From the IMG/VR virus record IMGVR_UViG_3300017917_001342, positions 1 to 64,000 of that record: a stretch of 64,000 nt of DNA; one strand, written 5' to 3'. A model generated the notes under the pieces. The model ran no database searches and was not told the origin of the DNA. It saw only the letters and a list, made by a program, of their open reading frames with translations. The position numbers and the translations under genes are program-made. Below are positions 29,610 through 37,379 of this stretch, in pieces (within the stretch, counting starts at the first letter, position 1; every line of letters starts with the position of its first letter). This DNA is from a virus.

Positions 29610-29840
29610 TTACACTAATATTAATCCAGCTACGTATACTGCAACCATACCAGCATTCAACACTACTAAACTGCGTTCTTTCCATAGTACACCTGTGATT
29701 GCCCATAGACTGTTAGCAATGATAAACGGTACATGATGCCAGTGCCAGTCTGGTACAAAGCTGGCTAATATTGCAGCAACTATCAGTCCTGCTGTAGCTA
29801 GCCAAGCTAGCCATTGGTATGGTTTAGTTTCAGTGTTCAT
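29610..29840 (-). CDS. Small membrane protein, 76 aa
   Basis: Three hydrophobic segments are visible: residues 9-28 (LAWLATAGLIVAAILASFV), 37-52 and 57-76 (LVVLNAGMVAVYVAGLILV). A short His/Trp-rich loop (DWHWHH) sits between the first two. This is an inner-membrane protein of unknown role. It overlaps its upstream neighbour by 11 bp. Confidence 0.6.
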   Translation of the reverse strand: MNTETKPYQWLAWLATAGLIVAAILASFVPDWHWHHVPFIIANSLWAITGVLWKERSLVVLNAGMVAVYVAGLILV

Positions 29841-30195
29841 CGTTATCTTTCGTTAATGTTAATAACAGATCCATTTGATCTCGCAGAGATTGCAAGCCGG
29901 AATTTTGTTTGATTTTAGTTAATTCTGTAGCCCAACCTGTTGCACCGGACCAACCGTCAACACCGCCATTGTTGCTCCACAATGCCCAGGCTTCTGGCAA
30001 GTACTGCTCATACCATTCAGTGTCGTTAACTGTGACCATTCCGAAAAATGCATTACCATCTAGCATTGCTAGAGTTTCAGCAATCGGTCGCAGATACTGT
30101 TTTTCTTCATCAGTGAAGGCTGTACGAAGCGGCAATTTTGCATGCAGCTTGTATTCAAAAACATGCCGTTCGTCTTGTGTTTCTACGTCTATCAT
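29830..30195 (-). CDS. Hypothetical protein, 121 aa
   Basis: This is an acidic soluble protein with a helical N-terminus (DEEKQYLRPIAETLAML), an aromatic Gly-rich middle (WALWSNNGGVDGWSGATGW) and a helical end. No known family is recognised. It is preceded by a small AT-rich gap with no clear promoter. Confidence 0.55.
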   Translation of the reverse strand: MIDVETQDERHVFEYKLHAKLPLRTAFTDEEKQYLRPIAETLAMLDGNAFFGMVTVNDTEWYEQYLPEAWALWSNNGGVDGWSGATGWATELTKIKQNSGLQSLRDQMDLLLTLTKDNDEH

Positions 30196-30219
30196 GTGTT
30201 GATTATACCGTGGTATTTG

Positions 30220-31308
30220 TTATATGTCTAGTAGAATTGATTTTACAGTGTTTTCAAACTGTTGATATTGTGTGTCATACAATGCAAATTTCAACTTGAT
30301 GCAGAGATCATAGTTGTAGTCAAATCTATGAAGCTGTGATAACTTATAGTCAATTAACCGGTTCAATGGCATTTGACAAATCTGTTCCAATTGATCAATT
30401 GCCATAGTCATTCGTCGAATTGGATCTGATTCATTATCGTAACTGTGATCAATTATGTCGTCAAATAGATCAAACCCTAGATCTCTAGCCATGTTGGCCT
30501 GACCTTTTGCTGCAATCCATATTGGCAATTGCTTTAGAAGGAAACACTTTTCAGTTTTTTCTGTTAAGAACGGATCGTTCCATGCTGGTACATTCCATTC
30601 ATGTGATGTTTCTAATATCACATTACATGCTGCACCAGTTACTTCTGGCATCGTTATAGGACCTTCATGTTGCTGTATGCCGTCCACATAACCATCTAAC
30701 AGCATAGGAAATCTATGCTGCCATCGTGTTGGTACATGTTGCTCATATGGGGCTCTAGAGTTTTCGCCATGATAACCACACCCACAACTCATATAACCAT
30801 AGTGATCTAAGTTTCTTTCTAATATCAGCACTGCGGCTTTAATACGATGTATTCGAGGAATTCTTCCAAGCATTACAAAGTGATGCGTTGGACAAAGTTG
30901 CGGTCTGGCATTCTGCTCAGCAACGTTGTTTAAAAATATATCGTGTGTAGTAACGGTCTTGATAGGCAACTGACAAACAGTTTTAGCACCGCTCCACAAT
31001 ATTATGCGTTGTGGATCAATGTTGTAATTGTTACACATGTGCTCAACTGTGGTGGCAATTTGTAACCATCCTGGGCCTTCACTATGCGCACTTAGTATTA
31101 CTATGGGATTGCGATCTAACACGGTCTCAAGCTGAGACCATCTGAAATTCTGCTTTATTGCAGTGCAGAGTATGTGTCCTATATCGTGTATAAAAAAGTA
31201 AGCGTTGGGAAATAGGTAATTGATGCGTTGCATGTACGGTTGCCACATGTGATTGGCAGTACCGTAGTGATATTGATAATTGTCTTGTTGCTCAACGTTT
31301 AATAGCAT
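30220..31308 (-). CDS. Putative glycosyltransferase-like protein, 362 aa
   Basis: The C-terminal third contains a segment with a FLTEKTEKCFLLKQLPIW pattern, then LGFDLFDDIIDHSYDNESDP-R. It resembles the fucosyltransferase-like block (SEKTxK...P...LGFxTFD...SYD) found in many aquatic phage proteins. The N-terminal part is unassigned, with several His/Cys residues (CGCGYHG). Sugar transfer is inferred from this one block. It overlaps the Nudix gene by one base (TAATG). Confidence 0.5.
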   Translation of the reverse strand: MLLNVEQQDNYQYHYGTANHMWQPYMQRINYLFPNAYFFIHDIGHILCTAIKQNFRWSQLETVLDRNPIVILSAHSEGPGWLQIATTVEHMCNNYNIDPQRIILWSGAKTVCQLPIKTVTTHDIFLNNVAEQNARPQLCPTHHFVMLGRIPRIHRIKAAVLILERNLDHYGYMSCGCGYHGENSRAPYEQHVPTRWQHRFPMLLDGYVDGIQQHEGPITMPEVTGAACNVILETSHEWNVPAWNDPFLTEKTEKCFLLKQLPIWIAAKGQANMARDLGFDLFDDIIDHSYDNESDPIRRMTMAIDQLEQICQMPLNRLIDYKLSQLHRFDYNYDLCIKLKFALYDTQYQQFENTVKSILLDI

Positions 31309-31724
31309 TATACAAATATAGTACGCAGTACTTTTGTAAGATCTCTGTTCAACATCTTAAATGCTGTATCATAATCAACAACTGCATAGTTGTCCATCTC
31401 CGGCGTCATTACACCATGATAGTCAAATAGACTAGGACAATGCAGTGTTTTAACATCCGGCATTTGCTCAACACTGTGTTTGAATAGCACAATTTGTTTG
31501 TTGTGTTTATATTCGTATTCACCTAGAAATTCAATTTGATCTATAGTCAATTCAATGCCGGTTTCTTCTGCTAGTTCACGTACAGCAGTTTCGGCAAATG
31601 ACTCACCGGGATCCTGTCGGCCTTTGGGAAGGTTCCATGTGACATTGTGTGTGGGATGGCAAATTAGCAATTGTGTACCATTGGTGATCAACACACCGCA
31701 GGTGATCTGTTTTGGTTTATTCAT
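31308..31724 (-). CDS. Nudix hydrolase
   Basis: This protein has 138 residues. It has a perfect Nudix box: Gly35, Glu41, Arg49, Glu50, Glu53, Glu54 and Gly56 fit GX5EX7REUXEEXGU. NLPKG precedes the box, as in RppH and diadenosine-polyphosphate hydrolases. Removal of pyrophosphate from RNA 5' ends or nucleotide cleanup are candidate roles; the substrate cannot be fixed from sequence. Confidence 0.85.
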   Translation of the reverse strand: MNKPKQITCGVLITNGTQLLICHPTHNVTWNLPKGRQDPGESFAETAVRELAEETGIELTIDQIEFLGEYEYKHNKQIVLFKHSVEQMPDVKTLHCPSLFDYHGVMTPEMDNYAVVDYDTAFKMLNRDLTKVLRTIFV

Positions 31725-32022
31725 ACGTCACGGGGCTCCATAGTGCTTTGAATTGTTCGGCTGTGTCTGACGACCTAAACAACACAGCCCCGCTAGGATG
31801 AATCAGATACTCTCTCGGTGAATGCTCTTGGCACCAATCCATAATAGCTGCGTGAGGATGCGTTGCATGATCATACAGTACAGCATACTTATAGCCCTTG
31901 TCAAGCCAAACATCATGAACTGCTATCTGACCATCACAAAAGAAACGATGTGCAATCCAACCCCTTGGCCTATGTATCCATTTGCTTTCAAAAATCTCAG
32001 CACCGAAAATTCTTACTCTCAT
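31717..32022 (-). CDS. Trp-family small protein, array 1 member 1
   Basis: This protein of 101 residues is clearly paralogous to the gene at 35482-35841: RFFCDGQIAVH versus RYFCNDRVAIH, MDWCQEHSPRE versus LGWCSEYAPGR, and endings EQFKALWS versus MQFALLWS. The two lie at opposite ends of the array, so one probably arose by duplication. The ATG overlaps the next stop (ATGA). Function unknown. Confidence 0.65.
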   Translation of the reverse strand: MRVRIFGAEIFESKWIHRPRGWIAHRFFCDGQIAVHDVWLDKGYKYAVLYDHATHPHAAIMDWCQEHSPREYLIHPSGAVLFRSSDTAEQFKALWSPVTYE

Positions 32023-32282
32023 GAATACCTCAATACAAATGCCATACGTTGTTCAGCACTTTTAAACTCTACACTGCCTTTGTTGTCTATTAACTCTGCA
32101 TCATATTTTGCCAATTCGTCATCTGCAAGACTTCGCCAATAACGAAACGGCATACCGCTTCTACGAGTCATACCGTCGTAGTCTGCTATAATAGCAAGTT
32201 TAAAATTATCCCATAGGTCAGTGTCGACTATTTCAACAGTATAATTGTGCTTGGTAATACTGTATACTGTAAGTGAGTACAT
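32019..32282 (-). CDS. Trp-family small protein, array 1 member 2
   Basis: I take the ATG at 32282 (MYSLTVYS), as the upstream TTG lies inside the previous gene. The body is helical (DLWDNFKLAI, DDELAKYDAEL) and ends SVEFKSAEQRMAFVLRYS, in which Tyr replaces the family Trp. No catalytic motif is seen. Confidence 0.6.
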   Translation of the reverse strand: MYSLTVYSITKHNYTVEIVDTDLWDNFKLAIIADYDGMTRRSGMPFRYWRSLADDELAKYDAELIDNKGSVEFKSAEQRMAFVLRYS

Positions 32283-32302
32283 ATTGACTTTTAAAGCTAA
32301 TA

Positions 32303-32551
32303 TTAACCCCAAATTAGTCTAAAATGCACAGCATCGGTAGGATCAGTAAATTTCATGTCTGTGACTAAAACTGTCGATTCACCTGGTTCGAGGCGTGAAT
32401 TTTTAAAATCAAAAAGTACATATTCTTGTGGTACAAAGCTTGGGCAATGATCTATTGCCCACTGTATAGCCATTCCTATACGTATTTTACCGTTTGTGCG
32501 GCCTTTAGAAGTGTCGAGTTCAAATTTCAAAGTTGTCATTTTTACATCCAT
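32303..32551 (-). CDS. Trp-family small protein, array 1 member 3
   Basis: This protein has 82 residues. MAIQWAIDHCPSF is the helix-Trp block, and PTDAVHFRLIWG is the terminal block. The ATG lies inside the last codons of the upstream gene (10-bp overlap). An in-frame ATG 12 bp later is an alternative. Confidence 0.6.
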   Translation of the reverse strand: MDVKMTTLKFELDTSKGRTNGKIRIGMAIQWAIDHCPSFVPQEYVLFDFKNSRLEPGESTVLVTDMKFTDPTDAVHFRLIWG

Positions 32552-32742
32552 GTTAATTTAAATAGTGTTGCAAATTCATTAGTACTAAAATAGAAAGTTG
32601 CTGAACCACTGAGGTCGTAAGTGTAACTCCAATCTCTAACACTTTCACCGATATTGTCCTTACACCACAGTTTCATTTCGGTTCGTTGATCCATAGATAC
32701 GTTAATCACTGTAACAGGAAAATTATGATAATATACCATCAT
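32542..32742 (-). CDS. Trp-family small protein, array 1 member 4
   Basis: This protein has 66 residues. The start is the ATG that overlaps the previous TGA (CTATGATGG). It contains EMKLWCKDNIGESV, then FYFSTNEFATLFKLTWM. This is close to the minimal form: one helix, a beta hairpin and a terminal helix. Confidence 0.65.
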   Translation of the reverse strand: MMVYYHNFPVTVINVSMDQRTEMKLWCKDNIGESVRDWSYTYDLSGSATFYFSTNEFATLFKLTWM

Positions 32743-32948
32743 AGCCAAACCAGTTTAAACAGTGTTAGATCCTTTTGGCTAGTGAAATGCAATTCATATA
32801 CATAATCACTTGTTAAGCTAACGTCACTGACGTCAACAATTTTAAAACCATGGTAACAGCTACAGTTGTCTTTTGCCCACTGATCTATAGCTGACATTTC
32901 AGTAAGAGAAAACTGTGTGTCACTGAGATAGTAATCAATTACGTCCAT
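32739..32948 (-). CDS. Trp-family small protein, array 1 member 5
   Basis: This protein has 69 residues. AIDQWAKDNCSCYHG is the first block and LHFTSQKDLTLFKLVWL the last. Its final codons, TGG CTA TGA, also supply the ATG of the next gene. The double Cys after the Trp block (NCSC) is unusual within the family. Confidence 0.65.
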   Translation of the reverse strand: MDVIDYYLSDTQFSLTEMSAIDQWAKDNCSCYHGFKIVDVSDVSLTSDYVYELHFTSQKDLTLFKLVWL

Positions 32949-33172
32949 TTTAACACAAACTCAAACCATTTGTCATCGTCGTCGAACTGTATAAAGCGTT
33001 TGCGATTTTCCTGTTTAACAACACCGCCATGTTCAAACAACCAGTCTTCAAATTCATTAGTATGATGATGTCTTGACATACGTTGATATGAATAATGATA
33101 GTATGTGTTAAATCGCAGCGCCCGCCAACGATTATACACAGTGTCTAATTGATCGGGGGTTGTACGCTTCAT
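32939..33172 (-). CDS. Trp-family small protein, array 1 member 6
   Basis: The ATG at 33172 overlaps the previous stop (ATGA). The product has 77 residues. A basic His/Tyr-rich stretch (YYHYSYQRMSRHHH) precedes EDWLFEHGGVV and the end DDKWFEFVLKWT. The His cluster could bind metal but is not conserved in the neighbours. Confidence 0.6.
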   Translation of the reverse strand: MKRTTPDQLDTVYNRWRALRFNTYYHYSYQRMSRHHHTNEFEDWLFEHGGVVKQENRKRFIQFDDDDKWFEFVLKWT

Positions 33173-33369
33173 GACAGACACGTTAATCTAAATGCAATAA
33201 GTAGATCTTGATTTTTGAAATAGAATACACGGCCAAGTTGAAGCCAATCTTCATACTCACAGTTTTCTGTACACCATGCAATCTGCTGCGGCGTCACAGA
33301 CGGTACATTGATATAATACCAACCTTCATCGTGCTCTATTACACCACGGTCATGATCTTCTGGGCTCAT
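33169..33369 (-). CDS. Trp-family small protein, array 1 member 7
   Basis: This protein has 66 residues. PQQIAWCTENCEYEDW is the helix block. The ending is FKNQDLLIAFRLTCLS, in which Cys takes the place of the conserved terminal Trp. Both ends overlap neighbours by ATGA. Confidence 0.6.
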   Translation of the reverse strand: MSPEDHDRGVIEHDEGWYYINVPSVTPQQIAWCTENCEYEDWLQLGRVFYFKNQDLLIAFRLTCLS

Positions 33370-33641
33370 AGCAGTTTCAATCGAAATTCTAATAGCTGTT
33401 CTTCGTTATCAAATTCAATATACGGTCTTTTAACATCATTCATATAATTACCGTCGCTTATAAATCTAGGTGCTACTACAGTTATTTTGCAGGTGTAAGT
33501 GTCATTGAACCATCGCTCAAGTCCATAATAATAATTTGCATCTAACCATACACGCCGATTTGTATATTTTGCAATGTGATATGCGTCTTTTATTTTTTCG
33601 TATAGTACAGGATGGTCCTTTAATAACAATACAACAGTCAT
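33366..33641 (-). CDS. Trp-family small protein, array 1 member 8 (divergent)
   Basis: This protein of 91 residues starts at the ATG overlapping the previous stop. LERWFNDTYTCK corresponds loosely to the helix block, and EEQLLEFRLKLL ends it with Leu for Trp. A hydrophobic start (MTVVLLLKDHPVL) is unlike the others. It belongs to the family by position and ending only. Confidence 0.5.
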   Translation of the reverse strand: MTVVLLLKDHPVLYEKIKDAYHIAKYTNRRVWLDANYYYGLERWFNDTYTCKITVVAPRFISDGNYMNDVKRPYIEFDNEEQLLEFRLKLL

Positions 33642-33922
33642 GACCACCTCAACTGAAATGCCAGCAGTGCAGCATCATCCTCAAACTTCAAATACCAATC
33701 GCCGTTGTCTTTAACCATTCTTCTCAACGACAAATTATAGACTTTACGGTCAGATTTTGTATGTCTGCACAATGTAACTTGATACGGTTCCTGTGCTAAC
33801 ACACTGTTAATATCGTCTTTGTGCAGTGGTCGTTTTAGTCCTGCACATTGTTGATGTATAAAATTTTGATAAGGCTTTGGTGATACTGCAACACCTGGCC
33901 CGAGCTCTAGTATTGCAACCAT
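33638..33922 (-). CDS. Trp-family small protein, array 1 member 9
   Basis: This protein has 94 residues. The first half is unlike its neighbours (GPGVAVSPKPYQNFIHQQC). The C-terminus, GDWYLKFEDDAALLAFQLRWS, is a typical hairpin plus terminal helix. Fusion of a new N-terminus to the conserved ending is one reading. Confidence 0.55.
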   Translation of the reverse strand: MVAILELGPGVAVSPKPYQNFIHQQCAGLKRPLHKDDINSVLAQEPYQVTLCRHTKSDRKVYNLSLRRMVKDNGDWYLKFEDDAALLAFQLRWS

Positions 33923-33923
33923 G

Positions 33924-34172
33924 TTAACTCCACGCCATTAGAAACATCAAACGATCAGCTTCTGTACGAAATGCATACCCGGGTCGTTCACGCTGGCCAG
34001 TTTTGTCTTTTATACGCTGCATTTCAATCCCTGCTTCTTCTGCCCACTTCTCCATGCTGTGAGAATAGATATAACTGAACGCTAACCATCCCATACCTGT
34101 TGCTCTTGCAACATAAGAGAATTCCTCGTCGATGTCAACAATGCCTTCTAGTCGAAATTTTAAGATGCCCAT
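33924..34172 (-). CDS. Trp-family small protein, array 1 member 10
   Basis: This protein has 82 residues. SHSMEKWAEEAGIEM and AFRTEADRLMFLMAWS are the two blocks. The gene starts inside the end of its upstream neighbour and ends one base before the next ATG. Confidence 0.6.
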   Translation of the reverse strand: MGILKFRLEGIVDIDEEFSYVARATGMGWLAFSYIYSHSMEKWAEEAGIEMQRIKDKTGQRERPGYAFRTEADRLMFLMAWS

Positions 34173-34402
34173 GTTAGTGTAAACAGCGTAGCGTCCTCTG
34201 CGTTTTCAAACAGCCAACGATCGTGGTATGCTCGCCAATCTCCCTGTATGTTTTTCATCCAACTGCCAATGTCTTCTATAGCAACTTTATTTTGCACCAG
34301 TGTCCATCCGAGATTCAAGTAGTGCTGTGTACGAATTTCAGTCAGTACTTCTTTGTCGATTTCTTCTTGCAGTATTTTAGCGATATCATCTTCTATTGTC
34401 AT
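34160..34402 (-). CDS. Trp-family small protein, array 1 member 11
   Basis: This protein has 80 residues and an acidic helical N-terminus (IEDDIAKILQEEIDKE). DIGSWMKNIQGDW and ENAEDATLFTLTWAS follow. The start is the ATG overlapping the preceding stop. Confidence 0.6.
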   Translation of the reverse strand: MTIEDDIAKILQEEIDKEVLTEIRTQHYLNLGWTLVQNKVAIEDIGSWMKNIQGDWRAYHDRWLFENAEDATLFTLTWAS

Positions 34403-34719
34403 AACCAAGTTAACTTTGCTAATGTCGCAGCAGCACCTTTGCCTTTGCGTATCTTTATTAATGCTGCATTATTTGCATCTGTTGGCACATTGAGAATGTA
34501 CGCATTATATCGTGGATGTATAAACCATTGCCAATCAAAGCCTTGACGACCAACGTGCTCATCAAACCACGGTTTATAAACATCGTCTGGTGTAGTTTCT
34601 CTTACTGTGAATTTACTGTGATGTACCCAACCATTGGGCCATGGTAGCAGTAACTCGTAACCCGTCATGTATCGCCACCATAGTCTATGTCGCAATTGAT
34701 GTTTTAATAAGGTAACCAT
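34399..34719 (-). CDS. Trp-family small protein, array 1 member 12
   Basis: This protein has 106 residues. The N-terminus is Trp/His-rich (HRLWWRYMTGY, WPNGWVHH). YKPWFDEHVGRQG fits the helix block. The usual hairpin is expanded by a basic insert (IKIRKGKGAA) before the end ATLAKLTWL. Confidence 0.55.
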   Translation of the reverse strand: MVTLLKHQLRHRLWWRYMTGYELLLPWPNGWVHHSKFTVRETTPDDVYKPWFDEHVGRQGFDWQWFIHPRYNAYILNVPTDANNAALIKIRKGKGAAATLAKLTWL

Positions 34720-34931
34720 GTTAGCCTAAAGTACATGGCATCAGATTCTTTTTTAAAACGCCACCAACAGATGTTGGAAATGTTGTCGTTATAACAACTC
34801 CATTTGCCTCTGACATTTGCCCGCAGCCAATTGGTTACACGAAGCAGCACGTCTTGGTCATCAACTGATGCTGCAAACTCTATCCAACCTTCTGTATAGT
34901 CTGGAAACATCTGTTCTTTAGTCATCTTCAT
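34704..34931 (-). CDS. Trp-family small protein, array 1 member 13
   Basis: This protein has 75 residues. VTNWLRANVRGKW and KKESDAMYFRLTWLPY are well-kept family blocks. It overlaps the tail of the frameshifted upstream gene by 14 bp, so its translation may be affected by loss of that gene. Confidence 0.65.
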   Translation of the reverse strand: MKMTKEQMFPDYTEGWIEFAASVDDQDVLLRVTNWLRANVRGKWSCYNDNISNICWWRFKKESDAMYFRLTWLPY

Positions 34932-35210
34932 GATTCATCTGCATCCAGCTGAGTTTAAAGTAGGTTTCTGTTTCATCGTCTTTGAAACTGAGACGCAGAC
35001 TGTCTACGCTTTTGTCTATTTCAACAAACCAATCTCGATTAAATTCACCAATGTTAGCTTCTAGCCATGGCTGAGTTTTTTCATAAATTCAATGGCCAAA
35101 CTCAATTGCCTGTAACTCAATTCACTTTCAGCATAACCAAAATAGTTTGCTGGAATACGACCTAATTGAGCTTTTACTATTTCTTCTCGTATTGTATCTG
35201 TTATCCCCAT
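34918..35210 (-). pseudogene. Frameshifted Trp-family gene (single-base loss in an A-run)
   Basis: The ATG at 35210 opens a frame (MGITDTIREEIVKAQL) that stops after 49 codons at 35061. In the neighbouring frame the family sequence continues without a break: TQPWLEANIGEFNRDW, then KDDETETYFKLSWM. The two halves join perfectly if the run of six A (minus strand; T at 35076-35081) had seven, giving one protein of about 95 residues. This is either a sequencing or assembly indel or a genuine recent disruption. Confidence 0.75.
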
Positions 35211-35482
35211 ACCATCAACTCCTCAAAAGTAGTATACTGCCATTTGCAACTAGTGCGTCGATATTCTGCCCAACCATCTTGCCAAGTAATCTGACGGCGC
35301 ATCACAGTTTTCAACCACACAGTTTTACCCATTTTCATAGGATGGTCAACTGTAAAAATTTCATCTGTATACCAGTAAATCACTGTAACAGGCCGCCATG
35401 CAAACCATTGCTGCCACGGTCCAAATTCAACAGTGTTGTCTTGGTATATATGGCGATATAGTGTGTCTAGCGTATACGGCAT
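35201..35482 (-). CDS. Trp-family small protein, array 1 member 15 (divergent)
   Basis: This protein of 93 residues starts at the ATG in TAATG overlapping the previous stop. It is very rich in Trp (FGPWQQWFAWRPV, TVIYWY, ITWQDGW) and ends YTTFEELMVWG. The ending is only loosely like the family and the helix block is missing. It may be unrelated but carried in the array. Confidence 0.5.
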   Translation of the reverse strand: MPYTLDTLYRHIYQDNTVEFGPWQQWFAWRPVTVIYWYTDEIFTVDHPMKMGKTVWLKTVMRRQITWQDGWAEYRRTSCKWQYTTFEELMVWG

Positions 35483-35841
35483 TATGACCACAACAACGCA
35501 AACTGCATTGCAACAGTTTGATCCATAAACATTATCACATGCTGTGGATGTGATACATGCCTGCCAGGTGCATACTCGCTACACCAACCAAGAACATCTT
35601 GCCAACGATGAGTTTTATTATAAAACACAGGGTATTGATAACCTTCGTTATACCAAGAAATGTGAATTGCCACACGGTCGTTACAAAAATAACGATAGTA
35701 TGCTGGCAATTTATCTTTGAGACTTACCCACATGCTGTCTATACCAAACGTAACAACAGCACCTGGTTCGTCTACATGTATTTTACGAATATCTTTCTGT
35801 GTGAGATTTAGTCTTGCGGCACAGTGTGAAGTGTAACCCAT
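35482..35841 (-). CDS. Trp-family small protein, array 1 member 16
   Basis: This protein has 119 residues. The C-terminal 75 residues align with the protein at 31717-32022 (WYNEGYQYPVFYN versus WLDKGYKYAVLYD; LGWCSEYAPG; MQFALLWS). The first 45 residues are extra, with DKLPAYYRYFC leading into the shared part. It is the first-transcribed member of the array. Confidence 0.65.
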   Translation of the reverse strand: MGYTSHCAARLNLTQKDIRKIHVDEPGAVVTFGIDSMWVSLKDKLPAYYRYFCNDRVAIHISWYNEGYQYPVFYNKTHRWQDVLGWCSEYAPGRHVSHPQHVIMFMDQTVAMQFALLWS

Positions 35842-36071
35842 TTTACTTCAGGCTCCCATTTGCAGTGAAAGAATTCATGGTCGTCTTCTTCACCCCATAC
35901 ATGTACTACAGGACCCACATCCATAGACTTGCCTAGGAATACTGTATGTGTAATCAGCCAACTAGGATCTGTATCGTGACGATAACCTAGTGTGTCTAAG
36001 TCTAGTTGCACAGCAGACTCAATTGCCGTAACATCGCCCGAAGGCACATTATGCCATTTGAATTTATACAT
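35808..36071 (-). CDS. Hypothetical protein, 87 aa
   Basis: This small acidic protein is rich in Trp, His and Val (YKFKWHNVPSG, VVHVWGEEDD, FHCKWEPEVKWV). It does not show the array ending and is not recognised. It overlaps the next gene by 34 bp and shares one base with the stop of the upstream gene (TGATG). Confidence 0.5.
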   Translation of the reverse strand: MYKFKWHNVPSGDVTAIESAVQLDLDTLGYRHDTDPSWLITHTVFLGKSMDVGPVVHVWGEEDDHEFFHCKWEPEVKWVTLHTVPQD

Positions 36072-36364
36072 CAGCGTACCGTCCCTGCGAAAATGCCAAA
36101 GATTAATTGTGTGTTCGCTTCGTCCATGAAGCCAGGATAGATCTGTTCTAGTGTGTCAACATCAATTGATTTGTACCCACTGTTGGATTTGTGAGTATAC
36201 TTTTTGTTGTTGCCAACGTGTTTGAACTGCATCTTGGCACCGCGACGACACCAAAAGTTATAGTAGGTCATTACGTTGCCATCTTCGTCTACACGTTCAA
36301 GCACACCCCACAGTTTGTCGGATGTGCCTTGTTTGTACCAGCCTGCCCAATATACGTTAAGCAT
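36071..36364 (-). CDS. Possible WGR-like domain protein, 97 aa
   Basis: The sequence YWAGWYKQGTSDKLWGVLERV...YYNFWCRRGAKMQFKH...LEQIYPGF resembles a phage protein type that pairs an aromatic core with a W-G motif. It also matches the protein at 24566-24895 in pattern. WGR domains bind nucleic acids in other proteins, but the assignment is weak. The ribosome site AAGGAGC is strong. Confidence 0.5.
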   Translation of the reverse strand: MLNVYWAGWYKQGTSDKLWGVLERVDEDGNVMTYYNFWCRRGAKMQFKHVGNNKKYTHKSNSGYKSIDVDTLEQIYPGFMDEANTQLIFGIFAGTVR

Positions 36365-36373
36365 GATTGCTCC

Positions 36374-37018
36374 TTAGAGGTTAGCGCAGTAGTCGTTGAA
36401 TTCTTGATCTTCTTGAATACCTGCTTCGCGCAGTTTGCCACGAGCAGCACTAGGTGTACCGTCATACATGAAGATATTATCACCGAGATTTTCAAACTCA
36501 AACGGTAGATCAATACGGCATTCTTCAGTGCAGCGTTGACGATGTTCATTCCAATAGCGCACTGGTACAATGTAAACAGCAGTAACTCGTTTGCCTAGCA
36601 CTGGAATTTTACTATAGGTAGCATAGAACAGATATTCTTCTGGGTCAACACTTAGCCAGCTACGTTCACCGTAGATAAATCCATCACCTTCAGTTTCTTC
36701 TGGCGGCATGTGTGCTGCGACAGGTTGCGTAACATCATCTGTATCATCTTCACTTGCAGAGTCGTCGGCATCTGTATCAGCAGCTTCATCTTCGGGATCA
36801 GGTAGATACTGATCTGGGATATCAAAATCGTGAATAGTCATAGGTTCTAGATCTTCAGTGCGGTAGCCAATGTCCGGATTGGTTTTGCAGAGTAGATCGA
36901 TACGTTTCTCTCGAGTAGCAGAATCTGCAAACACTTCGATCGGCGAATAGAAAATGTTGCAGTCTTCACGGTTACCGTGATCGTAGTCATAGATAAGAAC
37001 GTAAATCTTAGTAGTCAT
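36374..37018 (-). CDS. Hypothetical protein with acidic linker, 214 aa
   Basis: The ATG at 37018 has GAGGAAC in front and is preferred to an upstream TTG. The N-terminal domain of about 65 residues (TKIYVLIYDYDHGNREDC) is followed by a very acidic, probably disordered linker (residues 73-105, rich in Asp and Glu). A C-terminal beta domain follows (KRVTAVYIVPVRYWNEH). The linker could mimic DNA, but this is speculative. Confidence 0.55.
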   Translation of the reverse strand: MTTKIYVLIYDYDHGNREDCNIFYSPIEVFADSATREKRIDLLCKTNPDIGYRTEDLEPMTIHDFDIPDQYLPDPEDEAADTDADDSASEDDTDDVTQPVAAHMPPEETEGDGFIYGERSWLSVDPEEYLFYATYSKIPVLGKRVTAVYIVPVRYWNEHRQRCTEECRIDLPFEFENLGDNIFMYDGTPSAARGKLREAGIQEDQEFNDYCANL

Positions 37019-37379
37019 GGTCTTGTTCCTCAAGTTCTTTCACACGTTGTTGAGCAGCTTCTAGTGTTGGGTAACAGTCGTCAAAGTAAGGGTCGTTTTC
37101 AAAGTAGTATTCTACGTTGCCAGAGCTTTTATATTCGAAGTAATATTCATCCTGCTGGTCTTCCGGATTTGTTATCTTACCACGGCAGATTTTTACCACT
37201 GAGCCAACATACATGAGTTCATGTATTTTGTAAAGCCATGTAGGCCTATCATATCTATGCCATTCTACACCGTTGGCATCGATCATTTTTATTTTATGTC
37301 GTGTGAGTATAGAATTGATGTGTTCGATATGATATATCACATCGCCAAACTGCAATTTACCCAGGTCTATCATAGCCAT
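37008..37379 (-). CDS. Hypothetical protein, 121-123 aa
   Basis: Two in-frame ATGs (37379 and 37373) exist; the second overlaps the previous stop (ATGA). The sequence begins with a beta barrel-like start (LGKLQFGDVIYHIEHI), has a middle KICRGKI, and ends with a charged helix (LEAAQQRVKELEEQ). No family is recognised. Confidence 0.55.
   Translation of the reverse strand: MAMIDLGKLQFGDVIYHIEHINSILTRHKIKMIDANGVEWHRYDRPTWLYKIHELMYVGSVVKICRGKITNPEDQQDEYYFEYKSSGNVEYYFENDPYFDDCYPTLEAAQQRVKELEEQDHDY

Noticed and set aside
34918-35210. Programmed -1 frameshift producing a fusion
   Set aside because: The in-frame heptamer around the A-run is not a good slippery sequence, and adding one base restores a perfect family member. 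A simple indel is the better explanation.
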